This document shows positions 14,470 to 25,999 of a stretch of DNA of 64,000 nucleotides, one piece after another. The notes below the pieces were generated by a model. The model had not been told where the DNA came from and ran no database searches. It was given only the letters and a program-made list of their open reading frames with translations. The position numbers and the translations under genes are program-made. The stretch comes from Eutrigla gurnardus (lineage: Eukaryota; Chordata; Actinopteri; Perciformes; Triglidae). The DNA lies in the NCBI GenBank assembly GCA_963514095.1, contig OY741270.1, forward strand, positions 16,714,554-16,778,553, in the 5' to 3' direction. The number at the start of each line of letters is the position of its first letter. Positions within the stretch are counted from its first letter, which is position 1.

Positions 14470-14906
14470 CCACTTACTGAAATATCTCAACAACGGTAGA
14501 AAGAATTGCCATGCATTTTTGTACAGACATTCATGCTACCCAGAATGTGAATCTTATGGTGATCCCCTTTTCCTACAGCACCACCGACAGCTTGACAACT
14601 ACTTGTTAGATTGCCTTTAAAGTCAGTGCAGGCATTCATGTCCCCCTCATGAAGAATTGTGTTAACTTGGAGGATCCCGACATTATTCCTCTCGCAGAGT
14701 TCAATACCCAACTAATGATTCAATACCTGCAGAAACAAATACGCCTCAGCTGCACTTTGTGTATAGTGTTCATTAGCAAAGCATGCAACCATGTGAAACT
14801 ATGTGTGAATATGGTAAATATCAACATGCTAGCTTTGTCGTTGTGACCACATGTTCCATGCTAGCATTAGCATTTAGCTCCAAGCAGCAGACGTGGCTGT
14901 ATACTC
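14470..14906 (+). repeat. dispersed repeat, copy B
   Basis: Contains GAAATATCTCAACAACGGTA, TACAGACATTCATGCTACCC and, near the end, TAGCATTAGCATTTAGCTCC and GTGGCTGTATACTC. It is cut by the insertion at 14910. Confidence 0.6.
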
Positions 14907-14909
14907 TTA

Positions 14910-15821
14910 GGGCTAGATTTAGTAACACATTTGCACCCATTTGAGGTGCAAATACGCTGGTAAATGCACAGATTGCATGGCACATGAGCGGAAAGAGGCA
15001 AGTTGTGCTTTCAGTATGCGTCCGTGGGAGGGTCATGGGGAAAGTGGGAGTTCCCTGCAAAAAGATGGGAGGATAAGCGTAAATTGCGCCTAATTTTATA
15101 TTCCCTGGTATTAACAAAACCTGCCAGTGAGCGCGCCTCTATTCTGCAGGGGAAATCCTCTGCCTCTTAAGAGTCTAAACCAGGAAGCGTGCTTCCTTGT
15201 GTGTGAAAATCGACTTTGTTCAATGCAGCAGACAGGATTTATGCCACATGAATCACACTTTTTCAATTATGCAAACCAGAAATCATCTGGTGTTACAGAT
15301 AAAGCAGCCATGCAATAAAACATTTTTGAAATTGAGTGAAAATAAAAATGGAGGAAATAAATAATCAACGCAGACTGGAACAATTCTGTTTTTGTGTTCT
15401 TTGTTATTTTTCAGTGAATGGTTTGTCTGAGACTGTTTGCTCAGGTATTTTTCTTTTCCTGAGAACACGAGTGGTCAGATGTGGATGGTGCAGGTTAAGG
15501 TGGTGCAGACGTGGATGTCAGTCTGGATGGGACGCTGAGAGGCAGGTTGTAGCGGATTTGAAATGGTTATCCTAAATGGTAGCGTACAACAGGAAACAGT
15601 CCTGTTGTACGCTACCTTTTCCTTGGTTCACCGCAAGATCCATGTTAGATACATACGGGCCCATTCATTGCTCTTTTAGAGGCGTGCTAATTATGCTGAA
15701 AGGTGGAGTACTGCAATGATAGCTGTCAGGTTTGATAAATACTACGTAAAATGAAGGACAGCGTGCGCTGTTTGCGAACTCGCAATAACAAACGCAGCGT
15801 CAGTTTTAGTAAATCTACCCC
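14910..15821. mobile_element. PIF/Harbinger-like non-autonomous DNA transposon
   Basis: The ends are terminal inverted repeats: GGGCTAGATTTAGTAACAC at the left and, read inward on the other strand, GGGGTAGATTTACTAAAAC at the right (16 of 19 match). The flanks are TTA (14907-14909) and TCA (15822-15824), consistent with a decayed 3-bp Harbinger-type target duplication. The element sits at the end of dispersed repeat copy B. It is 912 bp with no transposase frame. Confidence 0.6.
15578..15616. repeat. perfect 17-bp hairpin, 5-nt loop
   Basis: Left arm 15578-15594, loop AACAG, right arm 15600-15616, all 17 pairs perfect. It lies inside the Harbinger-like element. Confidence 0.9.
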
Positions 15822-15824
15822 TCA

Positions 15825-17635
15825 GTCTTCATCTACGCCATTGACATATAAAATACATTTAAGGTGAAACTGATGCTTGTTTCATATGTTTACATGCGTG
15901 GCCCATGTACTTATTACTTGTGGAATATGAATGTTATATTCATATTCTCTCTGATGAGAATTGAAAAGTCACTATGAAGATGCCATGGAGGTCCTCAAAG
16001 TTCGTGAGTCTTTTGCACTCAATGGAGTGTGTTATTTTAAACCCCTGTCTGCTTCCTGTTGATGTAGGTGGCCTCGGAGAAAAAATAGCACTAATCTCCA
16101 TGATGTACACCTTCAATAACTTCTGTAGAGAAAACAAATGTTTGAAAGACAGCAGTAAAATGAATTTGCAGCATTGTACTTTTGGAAGGCGAACACACAG
16201 GGTTTGTTTAAACAAAAAGACATTAAATCAAACATGTAAATTACAGATCGACTTACATGAAGAAAAATCTAATCATAGATCTTATCATTACAGGCCTTTT
16301 TACGCCAGCGGTGAACATGTCCATAGAAGGGCAAAGGGGAAGTGATGTTGTCAGAGTGTAGCGATTCGGCAGCTGGTCCTCTGTGAAATCCTGGGCGATA
16401 TTGGGGATGACGGAGACCAGCTGCTGACTCAGTGACTCATTTTTACCCCAGCAGGGAGAAGGAGGGAAGGAGAGAAGGAAATGGGAGAGCAGCAGCTCTC
16501 GCCCAGACAAAGAACAGACGCAGTCCGCTCCAGCAGGGAGAGAAGCCAACGCAACACTTCACTAAATAATTTTAAGTCTGCTATATCAGTTTGTACCGTC
16601 CGTTTCCTTTGGCACCGCGCTTGGATCATGTTGCAATGCAATCTTTTGGTTTATAAACAAGATATTACGAAAAAGTCATCGTCAAAGTATTCATCTTTTG
16701 GTTCAGTAATTAGTGTGGGATAACTGGGAGCTGGAAACTTGGGAGCAAGGGTTTCACGTGTAGCCTTTATCTTTGAGGCTGAATGACAGCCACCCAAATG
16801 TCTGTTTCTCTTCCTTTCCTCTCTGTGTCCTGGTACAAATTATGTGTGCAAGCCTGTGTTGTGTCTGGGTATTGGCATTAGCAATCATTTTATGTGGACT
16901 GGATCAGTAGTTCTCGGCTCAGGCTTTAGAGTCACGCAAGGCCGTAGGTTTTTTTTTTCAACACTGGTGGCCATACAATTTTGAGCATCAAACACTAAAT
17001 TTCTTGCATTCTGATGAATTTTATGCACAAATTTGCAGTGGAAAAGTCTTCATTTATGTTAAGGAAAACCCCAAATACAGGTGACAGTTCAAAATATAAA
17101 GGGGAAAGGTCTCCATTGCTTTCATATATTCTCCTGTATCAACTTTTCTCATTTAATGTCATCCCCGCTTAGTCAACACACATAGGCATGATTTACTCTC
17201 CCCTCCTCTTCTGCAGTGTTTCCCATTAATAACCTTGACTGTGGCCGCCTGCCAAAGTCTATTTTGTCCCACCACAGTTTCATAATGAACCCAAAATATT
17301 TTTACACTTCCCAGCGGTGTGCTGGCTGGCCCTCTCTGGGTGCATTTCCGGTGCACAGTGACCGGCTGGCACCAGTACCCTAGCCTGGACCGCGGGCTTA
17401 GTGCTGACTGCCAACCTCGCCCCCCCTGCAGGGAATCACAGAGCCCCCTGTTTCTAGTGTGACAGTTAACCATGGTGGACAGTCCTTAGTGTGGGGGGTC
17501 TGAAGCCATGTCAGCAACCCACCCACCCTGCCTTGAAACACGGACCCCTTCTCAGTTACCATGCTGTGCGATTGTGACTTTATTGTTGTGTCAACGCCGT
17601 TCATAGTTCTACAACCATGTGTGATTAAACTATTC
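15825..17635. other. gene-free stretch
   Basis: Contains the tandem AP-1 block listed separately. No gene recognised. Confidence 0.45.
16370..16560. promoter_or_regulatory. candidate distal enhancer with tandem AP-1/MARE sites
   Basis: TGCTGACTCAGTGACTCA holds two perfect TGACTCA sites at 16425-16431 and 16433-16439, the first extended to a MARE half (TGCTGACTCAG). A purine-rich run with ETS-like GGAAGG and GGAAAT cores follows. The block lies about 34 kb upstream of thbs1, which is known to respond to AP-1. Confidence 0.35.
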
Positions 17636-17935
17636 GCTACAGTAAAATAAAAATACTCATTTTACATGAAAATGCTGCATTTAAATGTTACTTAAGTAAA
17701 AGTACAAAAGCATCAAAATATATGTAAATATACTTAATAATGAGGCAATATACTCCTTAATAATACATCATAGTTTATGAGTTGATTTATATGTTGGATT
17801 CTGAATCTAAATCTGCAAAATAGAGTAACTAATATTGTCAAATAAATGTAGCAAAGTAAAAAGTCCCTCAAAAGTAGCCTAAAGTACATGAGAAGCCTAA
17901 ATGTACTTTGCTATATTCCACCACCTGTAGAAAAA
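17636..17935 (+). repeat. AAGTAAAAGTA-type dispersed repeat, copy 1
   Basis: Contains TTACTTAAGTAAAAGTAC, AATAATACATCATAGTTTAT and TATTCCACCACCTG, a common fish repeat. Partial copies lie at 47735 and 49041. Confidence 0.6.
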
Positions 17936-19158
17936 GAGGATCTAGCCGCTTAATTTTGCACTCAATGTGCACCAGATTGATGCATTTAACTTGATAATAT
18001 ACAGTATATACTTTTTTAGGGTTTTGTTTGGTAAAGTAACCCCTCTTTAAATATGCATGTGGTGCTTGTTCACCTTAATGATACATTTATTCACTTGAAT
18101 TAAAGAGTATCTGCACATTAAACACATCTTAAGCTATAAACTAAATGACATAACTGTAGTTTAATGAAACAAATCAATGCTGGTATTGATTTTGACATTT
18201 CTTACCAAATTTATTTCATGGTTGAAAACGACTCAAAACACCATCTAGTGTCTACTACTATACTATCGCTACTATTATCTCACAAGACCAATTCTGATTT
18301 AACCATTTGTGACTAATATACGTCATGAAATAAGTAAGAAAGAAAAAAAAACGTATTATGATAATTTAATTGAATTTAATGAGAACGATAGAGATAAATT
18401 AGAATGAGAATGAAGTTATAATATTTAAAAAAATAATTGACCTGCCCTATAATTCGCTGTGCATTATGTTATTGTTTTGTGGTCTGTTGATATGGTAGAA
18501 TCCCTTTCAGACTGTGAATATGTGTGCTGCAGTGCGAGCAGTAGGCTTCGCTGGTGAACATAGCAGAGCATTATCCAGATAAAGAGCCATATGTTTACCT
18601 CTAGGAGGTAGTGGAAACCACATTGGAGTCAAAATAGGAGGAAATATTGGTCCTATTTTAATTACGTTGGCTGAAACACGACTCCTAATGAATGCAAATG
18701 TCGCTCTGTGTGCTGAATATGTAAATTGACAATTATTTCCGAACAAGATATCAGCTTTACACGCCGATAGTAATGTGTTGATAGCTTGTTGTGGCCCAAG
18801 TAATCAAGAATAAAGAATGTAGAATGGATTAATGCAGCTTCAATAAGGCTGTTTCTGAAATTGTTTCTGGGAAAGTTAAAAGAGAATAGACTGACATTTT
18901 GATAATATTAGTGATGACTTTGTTCCACAAAGTGTCCCAGTAAGCCTTCCAGTGCACCAGCATGAAAATACCAGGAACCTGGAACTGGCTGCTCTTAATG
19001 GAATGCAGCCATCATCAATGTTATTAATTACACATGTGCTTTTCCTGACAAATCAAAGGTCTCTTTCCTTATGACTCTATGAAAACAGCGTAGCGCTAAG
19101 TTGCTATATGTATAATAATACATTTCATACAAGAACTATGTACTATAAGTACAAGAAT
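17936..19158. other. gene-free AT-rich stretch
   Basis: Nothing recognised. Confidence 0.5.
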
Positions 19159-19431
19159 GGGGCGGCTGTGGCTCAGAGGTAGAGAGTTCGAATCCCGGCT
19201 CCTCCAGTTTGCATGCCAAAGTGTCCTTGGGCAAGATACTGAACCCCCAATTGCCCCCGTTGCTGCTCCACTGGTGTATGAATGAGTGACATCTTGATGT
19301 GCAGGCGGCTCCTCTGCCATCAGTGTATGAATGCGTGTGTGAACGCCGTAAAAGTGACTGAATGTAGTGTGAAGTGCCTTGAGTAGCTAGTTAGCTAGAA
19401 AAAGGCTATACAAATGCAGGTCCATTTACCA
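19159..19431 (+). mobile_element. tRNA-derived SINE, copy 1
   Basis: Pol III A box TGGCTCAGAGG (19169-19179) and B box GTTCGAATCCC (19186-19196), then the body TGTCCTTGGGCAAGATACTG and the tail CAAATGCAGGTCCATTTACC. Only 6 nt separate the boxes, against about 30-40 in a tRNA, so the head has an internal deletion. Confidence 0.8.
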
Positions 19432-19660
19432 GGTCCATGACTAAGCTACTCAGTTACAACAAGAGTACTTTTAATTAACTGACATTGTACCCAGATTGAC
19501 CTCTGGCTTCTAAGGTAAGGTAAGGTAAGATTTGAATGAAATCCACTGATATGGTCCCCAGCTGAGCCCCAATCTAATGCATGAACTCTCTTACACCTCA
19601 CACTGTTCCACACCACAAATTTGACACAGATCTCTCTCCCTTTTAAATCCGGTTAAACGG

Positions 19661-19828
19661 GGTGCCGGATAGCTCAGTGGTAGAGTTGAAGGCCAACCTA
19701 CCGAGGCTAAGTCCTGACTGCTGCGGGTTCCAATCCGACCACTGGCCCTTTCTCTATGTCATCCCCGTCTCCACCCTTACACTCTCACGCTGTCCTATCC
19801 CGAGAGGCAAAAAGGCCCAAAAATACAA
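19661..19828 (+). mobile_element. tRNA-derived SINE, different family
   Basis: A box TAGCTCAGTGG (19670-19680) and B box GGTTCCAATCC (19726-19736) at near-normal spacing. A body with TATGTCATCCCCGTCTCC and a tail GGCAAAAAGGCCCAAAAAT follow. Body and tail differ from the SINE at 19159. Confidence 0.8.
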
Positions 19829-22191
19829 CATAGCCCTGTCACGCAGCTTGATGATGGAGATATGATTGGGCATTCCACTCTGATGACTTTTGTCACAGAT
19901 GTTTAATTTCCCAGCTCTAAAGTGGCACATCCTCACCACAAGATAAGCCTGGATGGTGTGTGAGTTTGTGTGTGGGCGTCCTTGAAGATGAATGCAAACG
20001 ATAACAATCTTGACTTTGCGGCCCCTCCACACTGTTTACCGCCAGACGCGTCATTTTCTTTTGTATAAACTCTTCCTGCTGCTATGGGGAGATCATTCTG
20101 AAACGCCTTAATCACCATGAGACAATGCGATGAAATGACACTGTTTAATGGTGAATATGGCTCTACTTGAACAATCAATGCATTCAGTGTGCAAAAATCC
20201 CATGACATCAGCCGTGACTGCATTGGAAAGAACTTCCCAAGATAAACAAATTGCAGGTTCTCACAGCCCCAGACAAAAAATGACTTTACAGACATACACA
20301 GTCAGCACTGGAAAAAAAATGAACAAACAACAAACAGATACACATACCAGCACAGATAGAAGGCAGATGAAAAGTGAAACAAAGCGCATACCATTTCTGT
20401 CTGGAATGGTGCTTTCTGGAGATGCTACAGTAGCGTTGTCCTTATATGGCTGCTGTTGTTTTAATACTGTGTCCTGCTGAGAGGGACAGCCATTATAAAC
20501 GTCTCTGAAACAGCGGACTTCAATTACATAACAGACTTGGCAGTGACTAAGAGGGTATGCTAAAGGCTTAATCCTTGAGCTAGGCAGGATTTGTCAATGG
20601 AGGTGGCTGGAATGTCTGGAACGGTGGTACCACCAAGGCAGACAAAACAGAACAATCTGCAGCTTGTTAATCCAGCGCAAGAACAAACACACTTTTATTG
20701 TTGTCCAAAGTATCGTATTGGCTGTGTAACCAAATCCAACAAAAAGAGACAAAAACGAACATGCCAGACTGCGGGTTCCGACAATAATCATTCTGCAGTT
20801 GAGAATCAGTTGAGCGACTTCTCGAAAACAAGTCAAATCAAGTTTTCCACTGAAGTGCCCTGAAGAGGCCACTTTTTGATTATCTGATGGTGCATTTACC
20901 GAAATCGCCATGAGTCAGAGGTTTAAAAATGAACGCCCGGTTTTGATTATGTTTTATTATTCTGGGTGCTCTCCAGTGCTTTGCACCTGATTTGATTCAC
21001 AACATTTGTCCTTGTGACAGTGTGGTAGGAAATAAAATAAATGAGGCAAAAAGAACATTGAATTTCATTCTAAAGAAATAAGAGGTGATGATAATATGTT
21101 TTTGTCACCCTACTTTATTGCAAGTTTTATTGTTCAGTACTGGGAGAGAAATACGTGTGATATTTTTTTTCTACACAATTACAATTCTTATCACACATGC
21201 AACAAGTTGGCCATGTAAGTACACAGCCAAAAAGAGTAACACAGATTCCTTGTAGCAGCGCCTTTGGGACGGTTGCTAGACGTGAGTAAACATGGTTGCT
21301 ATACAGTGAGGGAGACTGAAGAACATTTCACAACACAGCAGCTGCTGTTGCAACTATTCTGGTATCCATGTACACTGTATCTATACAGAATTACAGATTC
21401 AGCTTGTTTACATACACTGACCTTGTGTTCTCTGAATACCAAGTCATCTATGAAATTGGCAGGACATTCACAATACATATTTTATCAATGCTACAGAATA
21501 AAAAGACTGAAGCACTCCAAAACCCAGTGAGCAGATAATTGGGTCGATATACTTCAACTCTGACTGGACAGGCATATGTAGGTCAGGATACAGTGTTTCA
21601 CAACAGCAGGTTTCAGCAAAAACATATTTCAACCTTTTTTTTTTCCTATGGACAAGTCACTTTTTTGGAATTTGCTGCAGGAAGTGCAAATGATTGACTA
21701 CAGGGCGAGTGCGCCCGGCCTTTGTCATCATTTTGTCGATTACTGGAACTGTTTCACTTCAAGTCCAGTTACTCCAAAAGTTCACAGTGTTCCTCTGCAG
21801 GGTCGTTATTGGGATTGTTGTTGGGTATTAAGAGTAAGAATAAGAGTTTGTGAAGCTTGAAACTTTTGGATTTGCATGCTTGTTATGATAATTGGACAAC
21901 AGTCTTTTATATGTGACACTATTCATTTGAAACCACTATGTAGGTAACTTAAAATGCTACCAAGGGATAGAGAATTCTACAGGTTTTCCTTACAAAATTA
22001 CATGACATACATGTCAAAGGAGTCGCTTGCCCACAGGGAAGTATGACTGCAGTTCACCTCAGTTCCACAAAGTATTTTAGTGTCTTTTAGCTCGTCGTTT
22101 TGGTTTTCTGACCTGCGATTTTGTTTTATTTATTTTATTTTATTTCCTTTATGTGGTTGAGTAGCACTGCTCTTGTCAGCATTGTTTCAAG
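19829..22191. other. gene-free stretch
   Basis: Includes a perfect CArG box CCTTATATGG at 20440-20449 (SRF consensus), isolated. No gene recognised. Confidence 0.45.
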
Positions 22192-22216
22192 CAAACAAAC
22201 AAACAAACAAACAAAA
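22192..22216. repeat. (CAAA)n microsatellite
   Basis: Six to seven CAAA units, about 50 bp after a TTTTA-rich tract. Confidence 0.95.
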
Positions 22217-22224
22217 GCTTAGCA

Positions 22225-22360
22225 ACTAGCTAGTGAACATATTGTAGCATTTAGCAGAGCCAGATATTTCCCTCAGGGGTTGGTGGGGCTGAAAATCAGT
22301 AAGTGAATATTGGACTTAGATTCACAAGTTGGACAGAAACAGCGGCCCAAAAAACTGCTG
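22225..22360 (+). repeat. dispersed repeat with CAGATATTTCCCTCAGG core, copy 1
   Basis: Contains GCATTTAGCAGAGCCAGATA, AGGGGTTGGTGGGGCTGAAA and GTGAATATTGGACTTA. Related copies occur at 43560-43900 and 45150-45245. Confidence 0.55.
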
Positions 22361-23699
22361 ATGTTACCTTAGAAATAATCAGATATTCTGTTGGTAGATA
22401 GAAATCCGTATTATAGATCATGTGCCTAGAACAGAAGTAACAATTACAGACACTTGTAACATATGTTTTCAGCTTTGGGTTTGGCGTACAGTTTATTATA
22501 CAAGTTTTTGTACTGGAATAACATTGGGTGTAAATTGCTCAAATTCATACTGTTGAAGCAAAGCTCTCGGTGTGGGATGTGACATTTTACATTAAGTCTG
22601 AAGAGGAAACTGCTGAACTAGGTGCCCATTTTAGTAATACATACAGCAAAATGTTACACCAAGTCAATGCAGCAAACTTCATGTTGAAGAAAGAGGCTTT
22701 ATTTTCCTCTCCAGCTGTGGCTGTCTTTGTTGGCAACGCGTTTCTTCTTGAGGAGAAACCTGGCCGCAATCTGAGCAGCCTCTCCAACTGAAGTTTGAAC
22801 CCCGGGCCGTGATAAATGAGCGAGAAGTGCAGTAATTCACTGTTACTCTCTGGTGGGTCCTTAAACACTGGTGGTACTATTTTCATAGAGACAATTTACA
22901 TGGTCGCTGATGTTGTCACAGACTGCACTTACACAGAGTTCAGCTAAGGATGATTGAGTATAAAAATCATTTTAAAAATGAAATCCAAAGAAATGAAACA
23001 TCAGTGATCTATTTATCAGGCTGAAAAATACTGTCAGGTTGCCGTTTGTGAATCATTGTAAATGTTGGAAAGTCAGACAGTTGACTCAAAGCCTAGTGAG
23101 AAGCCTGACATTATATATACAATGTTAAAGCAGTCTTGTTTAAGTTATAGAAAGTTGGATTAAAACAAGGCAACTGTGTTTATATGAAGCTTCTCTCCAT
23201 TCATAGCTGTGGTCAGCCACAGCGTTCCTGCAACAGATACCATTGGAGTCATACCTGCTTCTATGCACAAACTGCAGGAGCAGACAGACAGCAAAATAGT
23301 TATTCCATTTATCCAGATGACTATACCATTCAGCCACCCAAGATATGGTGCAAAGTTCAAAACTGCTTATATTTGAGTCAGTGAACGTCCAATATTTCAT
23401 CACAATGAATAACGAGAAAGCTGATGAACTATTCTGAATAATATCGGCACGGATTCATCACGGTGAGCGTCATACGCTTTTGGTTGACGTGGAAGTTGAG
23501 CTTGGGTTTACAATGGATTTGTGGAAATAAGAATTTAGAATTATAGCTCCATAAAGGGAACATTTGGGGAAAATAAATAACTAAATCTTAGTGGTGTGAT
23601 TCTCCTTGATTTTAAAAATGGTGCAGTTTGTAATTCCTGGCTTAGTGTTCATTTCATGGACACTTTTTTCAGTCAATTTAATACTCTGGTGGATACATT
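22361..23699. other. gene-free stretch
   Basis: Open frames on both strands at 22570-22886 and 23140-23403 mirror each other. No family features. Confidence 0.45.
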
Positions 23700-23920
23700 G
23701 ACACACATTTTAGCATGTTCAACTGCTAACATTAGCTAATCTGCCATCAAAACAAACAAATGAGGCTGGTGGGAATCATCTGAATGAATGAAGAACATGA
23801 ATGAATGTCTGTACCAACTTTCATGGCAATTCATTGAATGTTGTCTCGACATATCATATCTAATTTCTGGTGACACTAGATAAAAAGTTAGTAGGATTCA
23901 TCTTCTGGGACCCATCAGCA

Positions 23921-24149
23921 GTAGTACGAGTCTTCTAATCAGAAGATCTGTGGTTTGATTCCCGTCTCCTCCGGCCGGCATGCCGAAGCGTCCTTGGGCA
24001 AGATACTAAACCACAAATTGCCCCCAAAGGCTGTTCCAATGGCAGTGAGTTACATTAGATTAGGTTAGATTAGATTAGATTAGATTAGATCAGATTAGAT
24101 TAGATTAGATCAGATAAGCGCTATATAAATGCAGGTCCATTTACCATTA
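23921..24149 (+). mobile_element. tRNA-derived SINE, copy 2 (5'-truncated)
   Basis: Shares B box GTTTGATTCCC, CGTCCTTGGGCAAGATACTA and the tail TATAAATGCAGGTCCATTTACC with the SINE at 19159. The A-box end is missing, and its 3' part carries a pentanucleotide expansion. Confidence 0.75.
24054..24116. repeat. (ATTAG)n minisatellite inside SINE copy 2
   Basis: About 12 pentamer units with G and C variants (TTAGG, TCAGA). The matching place in SINE copy 1 has only TAGCTAGTTAGCTAGA. Confidence 0.93.
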
Positions 24150-24240
24150 ATATATGTGCCAAATTTCATGGCAATCCATCCAATAATAGAGATATTTCAG
24201 TCCGGAACCAAGTGCTGGACTGATTGACCAACGTTGCCGT

Positions 24241-25229
24241 CCCTAGAGCTGCTCAAAATGTGCTTCTGGATTCATTTGTTATCAATGATAAATCTTGCAC
24301 AAGTCGTTTCTCCCTTTGGGTGAATGCACCATCACAGCTGAAGTCATTTCCTGTTTCACAGAATACAAGTTGTTCTGAATGTCATGCGAGTGAGGTAATG
24401 ACCTTGTCACGTTTTTAACAGTCTGGAAAAGCTATTGAAGTAGCTAGTCAATGTCTATGATTACTATCAAAATGCTGTTTCTGGTCCGTTGAGGATCACG
24501 TCTTCGGCTACTGAATAGATTGTTATTCCAAAAAGAATTACAGACTTTGTTTGGCTTTGAAAGGTCAATATTTCATGTGGTGTATTAGGTAACTGAGCTG
24601 TGGAGACATTTTTATTTCTGTAATGTAATACTTTGATTTTACGGGCATAAAAATATCTTCCATGAAAATCACTATGGCAGGTTGCAAGTTTGTTTATTCA
24701 CTTTGCTCATGTTTAGAGTCACATGAGGGCATACTCCAGAGACAGGGGTCATTATTGCAACATTAGCTTTAGCACCCAATGCATTTATTTTATTCACTCT
24801 GTATGATTGATGTGGATATTTGAATAAAATATGCATTTTCATAGACAGACACTGTGGCGCTCGTGTCGCTAGGCAATATAATATTACACTGGTCCTTTCA
24901 TTATGAAACTGCTATTATATAGGTTTGCTGTTCATCATTTTAATCGCTTTTTTTTTTTTTTTTTTACCACCAACAGTTCATTCAAAAAACCTCTGAAACA
25001 CTTGAGGGCAATTGCACCTTAAAATACAGAGAAAAAAGACACCCGTTGTTATGATACTGTCTGTGTCTGAAAAATGGATTATTGAAAAAAGTTTATATAA
25101 TGATGTACGTCCTTGGTGTGAAAACAGAAGGTTACTATTTATTGGTGCATAACCTTCTGTAAAAGTACAAATGGCTTTTATTTAGTTTTTCTGTGGATTT
25201 TAAAAACAATATAATGGACTTCCTGGAAG
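24241..25229. other. gene-free stretch
   Basis: Contains an 18-bp T run (24948-24965) and a perfect 11-bp hairpin (25124-25134 with 25150-25160). No gene recognised. Confidence 0.5.
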
Positions 25230-25355
25230 GCTGCTAGCTGTAGCTTTATAATTACAAGACAGATATGGGAGTGGTATCCGTCTTCTTCTCTAACTATTTG
25301 AAAGAAAGTGAATAAGTATCTTTCAATAAATGTAAAACTATTGCAATACGGCCCC
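25230..25355 (+). repeat. dispersed teleost repeat, 3' fragment
   Basis: Reads GGCTGCTAGCTGTAGCTTTA, GGGAGTGGTATCCGTCTTCT and GAAAGAAAGTGAATAAGTAT, the same family as 62395-62612. Confidence 0.6.
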
Positions 25356-25887
25356 TAGAGAAAGTTTCAGCACGCTTTAGCCTTCTAATGCACCACATTT
25401 TTTTAAATTCATCACAGGAGCCAATTAAGGTGCAACTTAATGTTTTAAAAATAAGTATTTATTGTTTCCTGAAGTGTAAAAATGCGACCCTAGGCTCTAC
25501 CAATCTATTACCGGTTGCTAATCTTTTCCAGTTCCTCCAACTAAAATACACAAGTACATAGTAATCCTTATGTAACATGTTGCTCCAGACATCTAATGAG
25601 ATCCATTTCAGAGGCCATTCTTTATGACTCTTGAGAAGTGAAATCTGTGCCAGGGGCATTTACATAATATAACAAAGAACAATTTTATTGTGAAAGCATG
25701 GAAAGTCTCCTTGTTAAGGAGGATAATTGAGCTTCTGTGGTTCTCTCATATTTACTTTCCCTGTTGTGTCTGTTTACAATGAGGCCTTCTTAATAGACCG
25801 CGTATTATTTGGGTGTTGATGAGTGGAACATTTGATCAAATTCTGATGTGTTTATGGCTGTCCTTTTCCTCTTATTGTTAATATAAT

Positions 25888-25940
25888 GATTGGTGTTTCG
25901 TGAGATGAACCAGTGAGGTTCATCTCACGAAACACCAATC
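25888..25940. repeat. perfect 24-bp hairpin, 5-nt loop
   Basis: Left arm 25888-25911, loop AGTGA (25912-25916), right arm 25917-25940. All 24 pairs are perfect and the match stops abruptly at both ends. Confidence 0.95.
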
Positions 25941-25965
25941 CAATCCAATAACTTCATTGACAGGA

Positions 25966-25998
25966 TAAGTCGAGTTGTCGAGTTAAGTCGAGTTGTTA
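25966..25998. repeat. AAGTCGAGTTG short tandem duplication
   Basis: Two copies of AAGTCGAGTTG flank a partial TCGAGTT copy, about 28 bp after the perfect hairpin. Confidence 0.8.
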
Positions 25999-25999
25999 A

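Larger units (their letters stand above)
23700..24240 (-). repeat. dispersed repeat, copy C, interrupted by a SINE
   Basis: Inverted copy of the family at 8140 and 14470. The segment at 24150-24200 (CCAAATTTCATGGCAATCCA, TCCAATAATAGAGATATTTC) and the one at 23800-23912 flank an inserted SINE. Confidence 0.55.

Noticed and set aside
19159..19196. tRNA gene
   Set aside because: Box spacing is far too short and no cloverleaf forms. It is the head of a SINE.
20440..20449. Perfect CArG box CCTTATATGG as the thbs1 serum response element
   Set aside because: It lies 30 kb away and alone. A single 10-bp match is expected by chance at this AT content.
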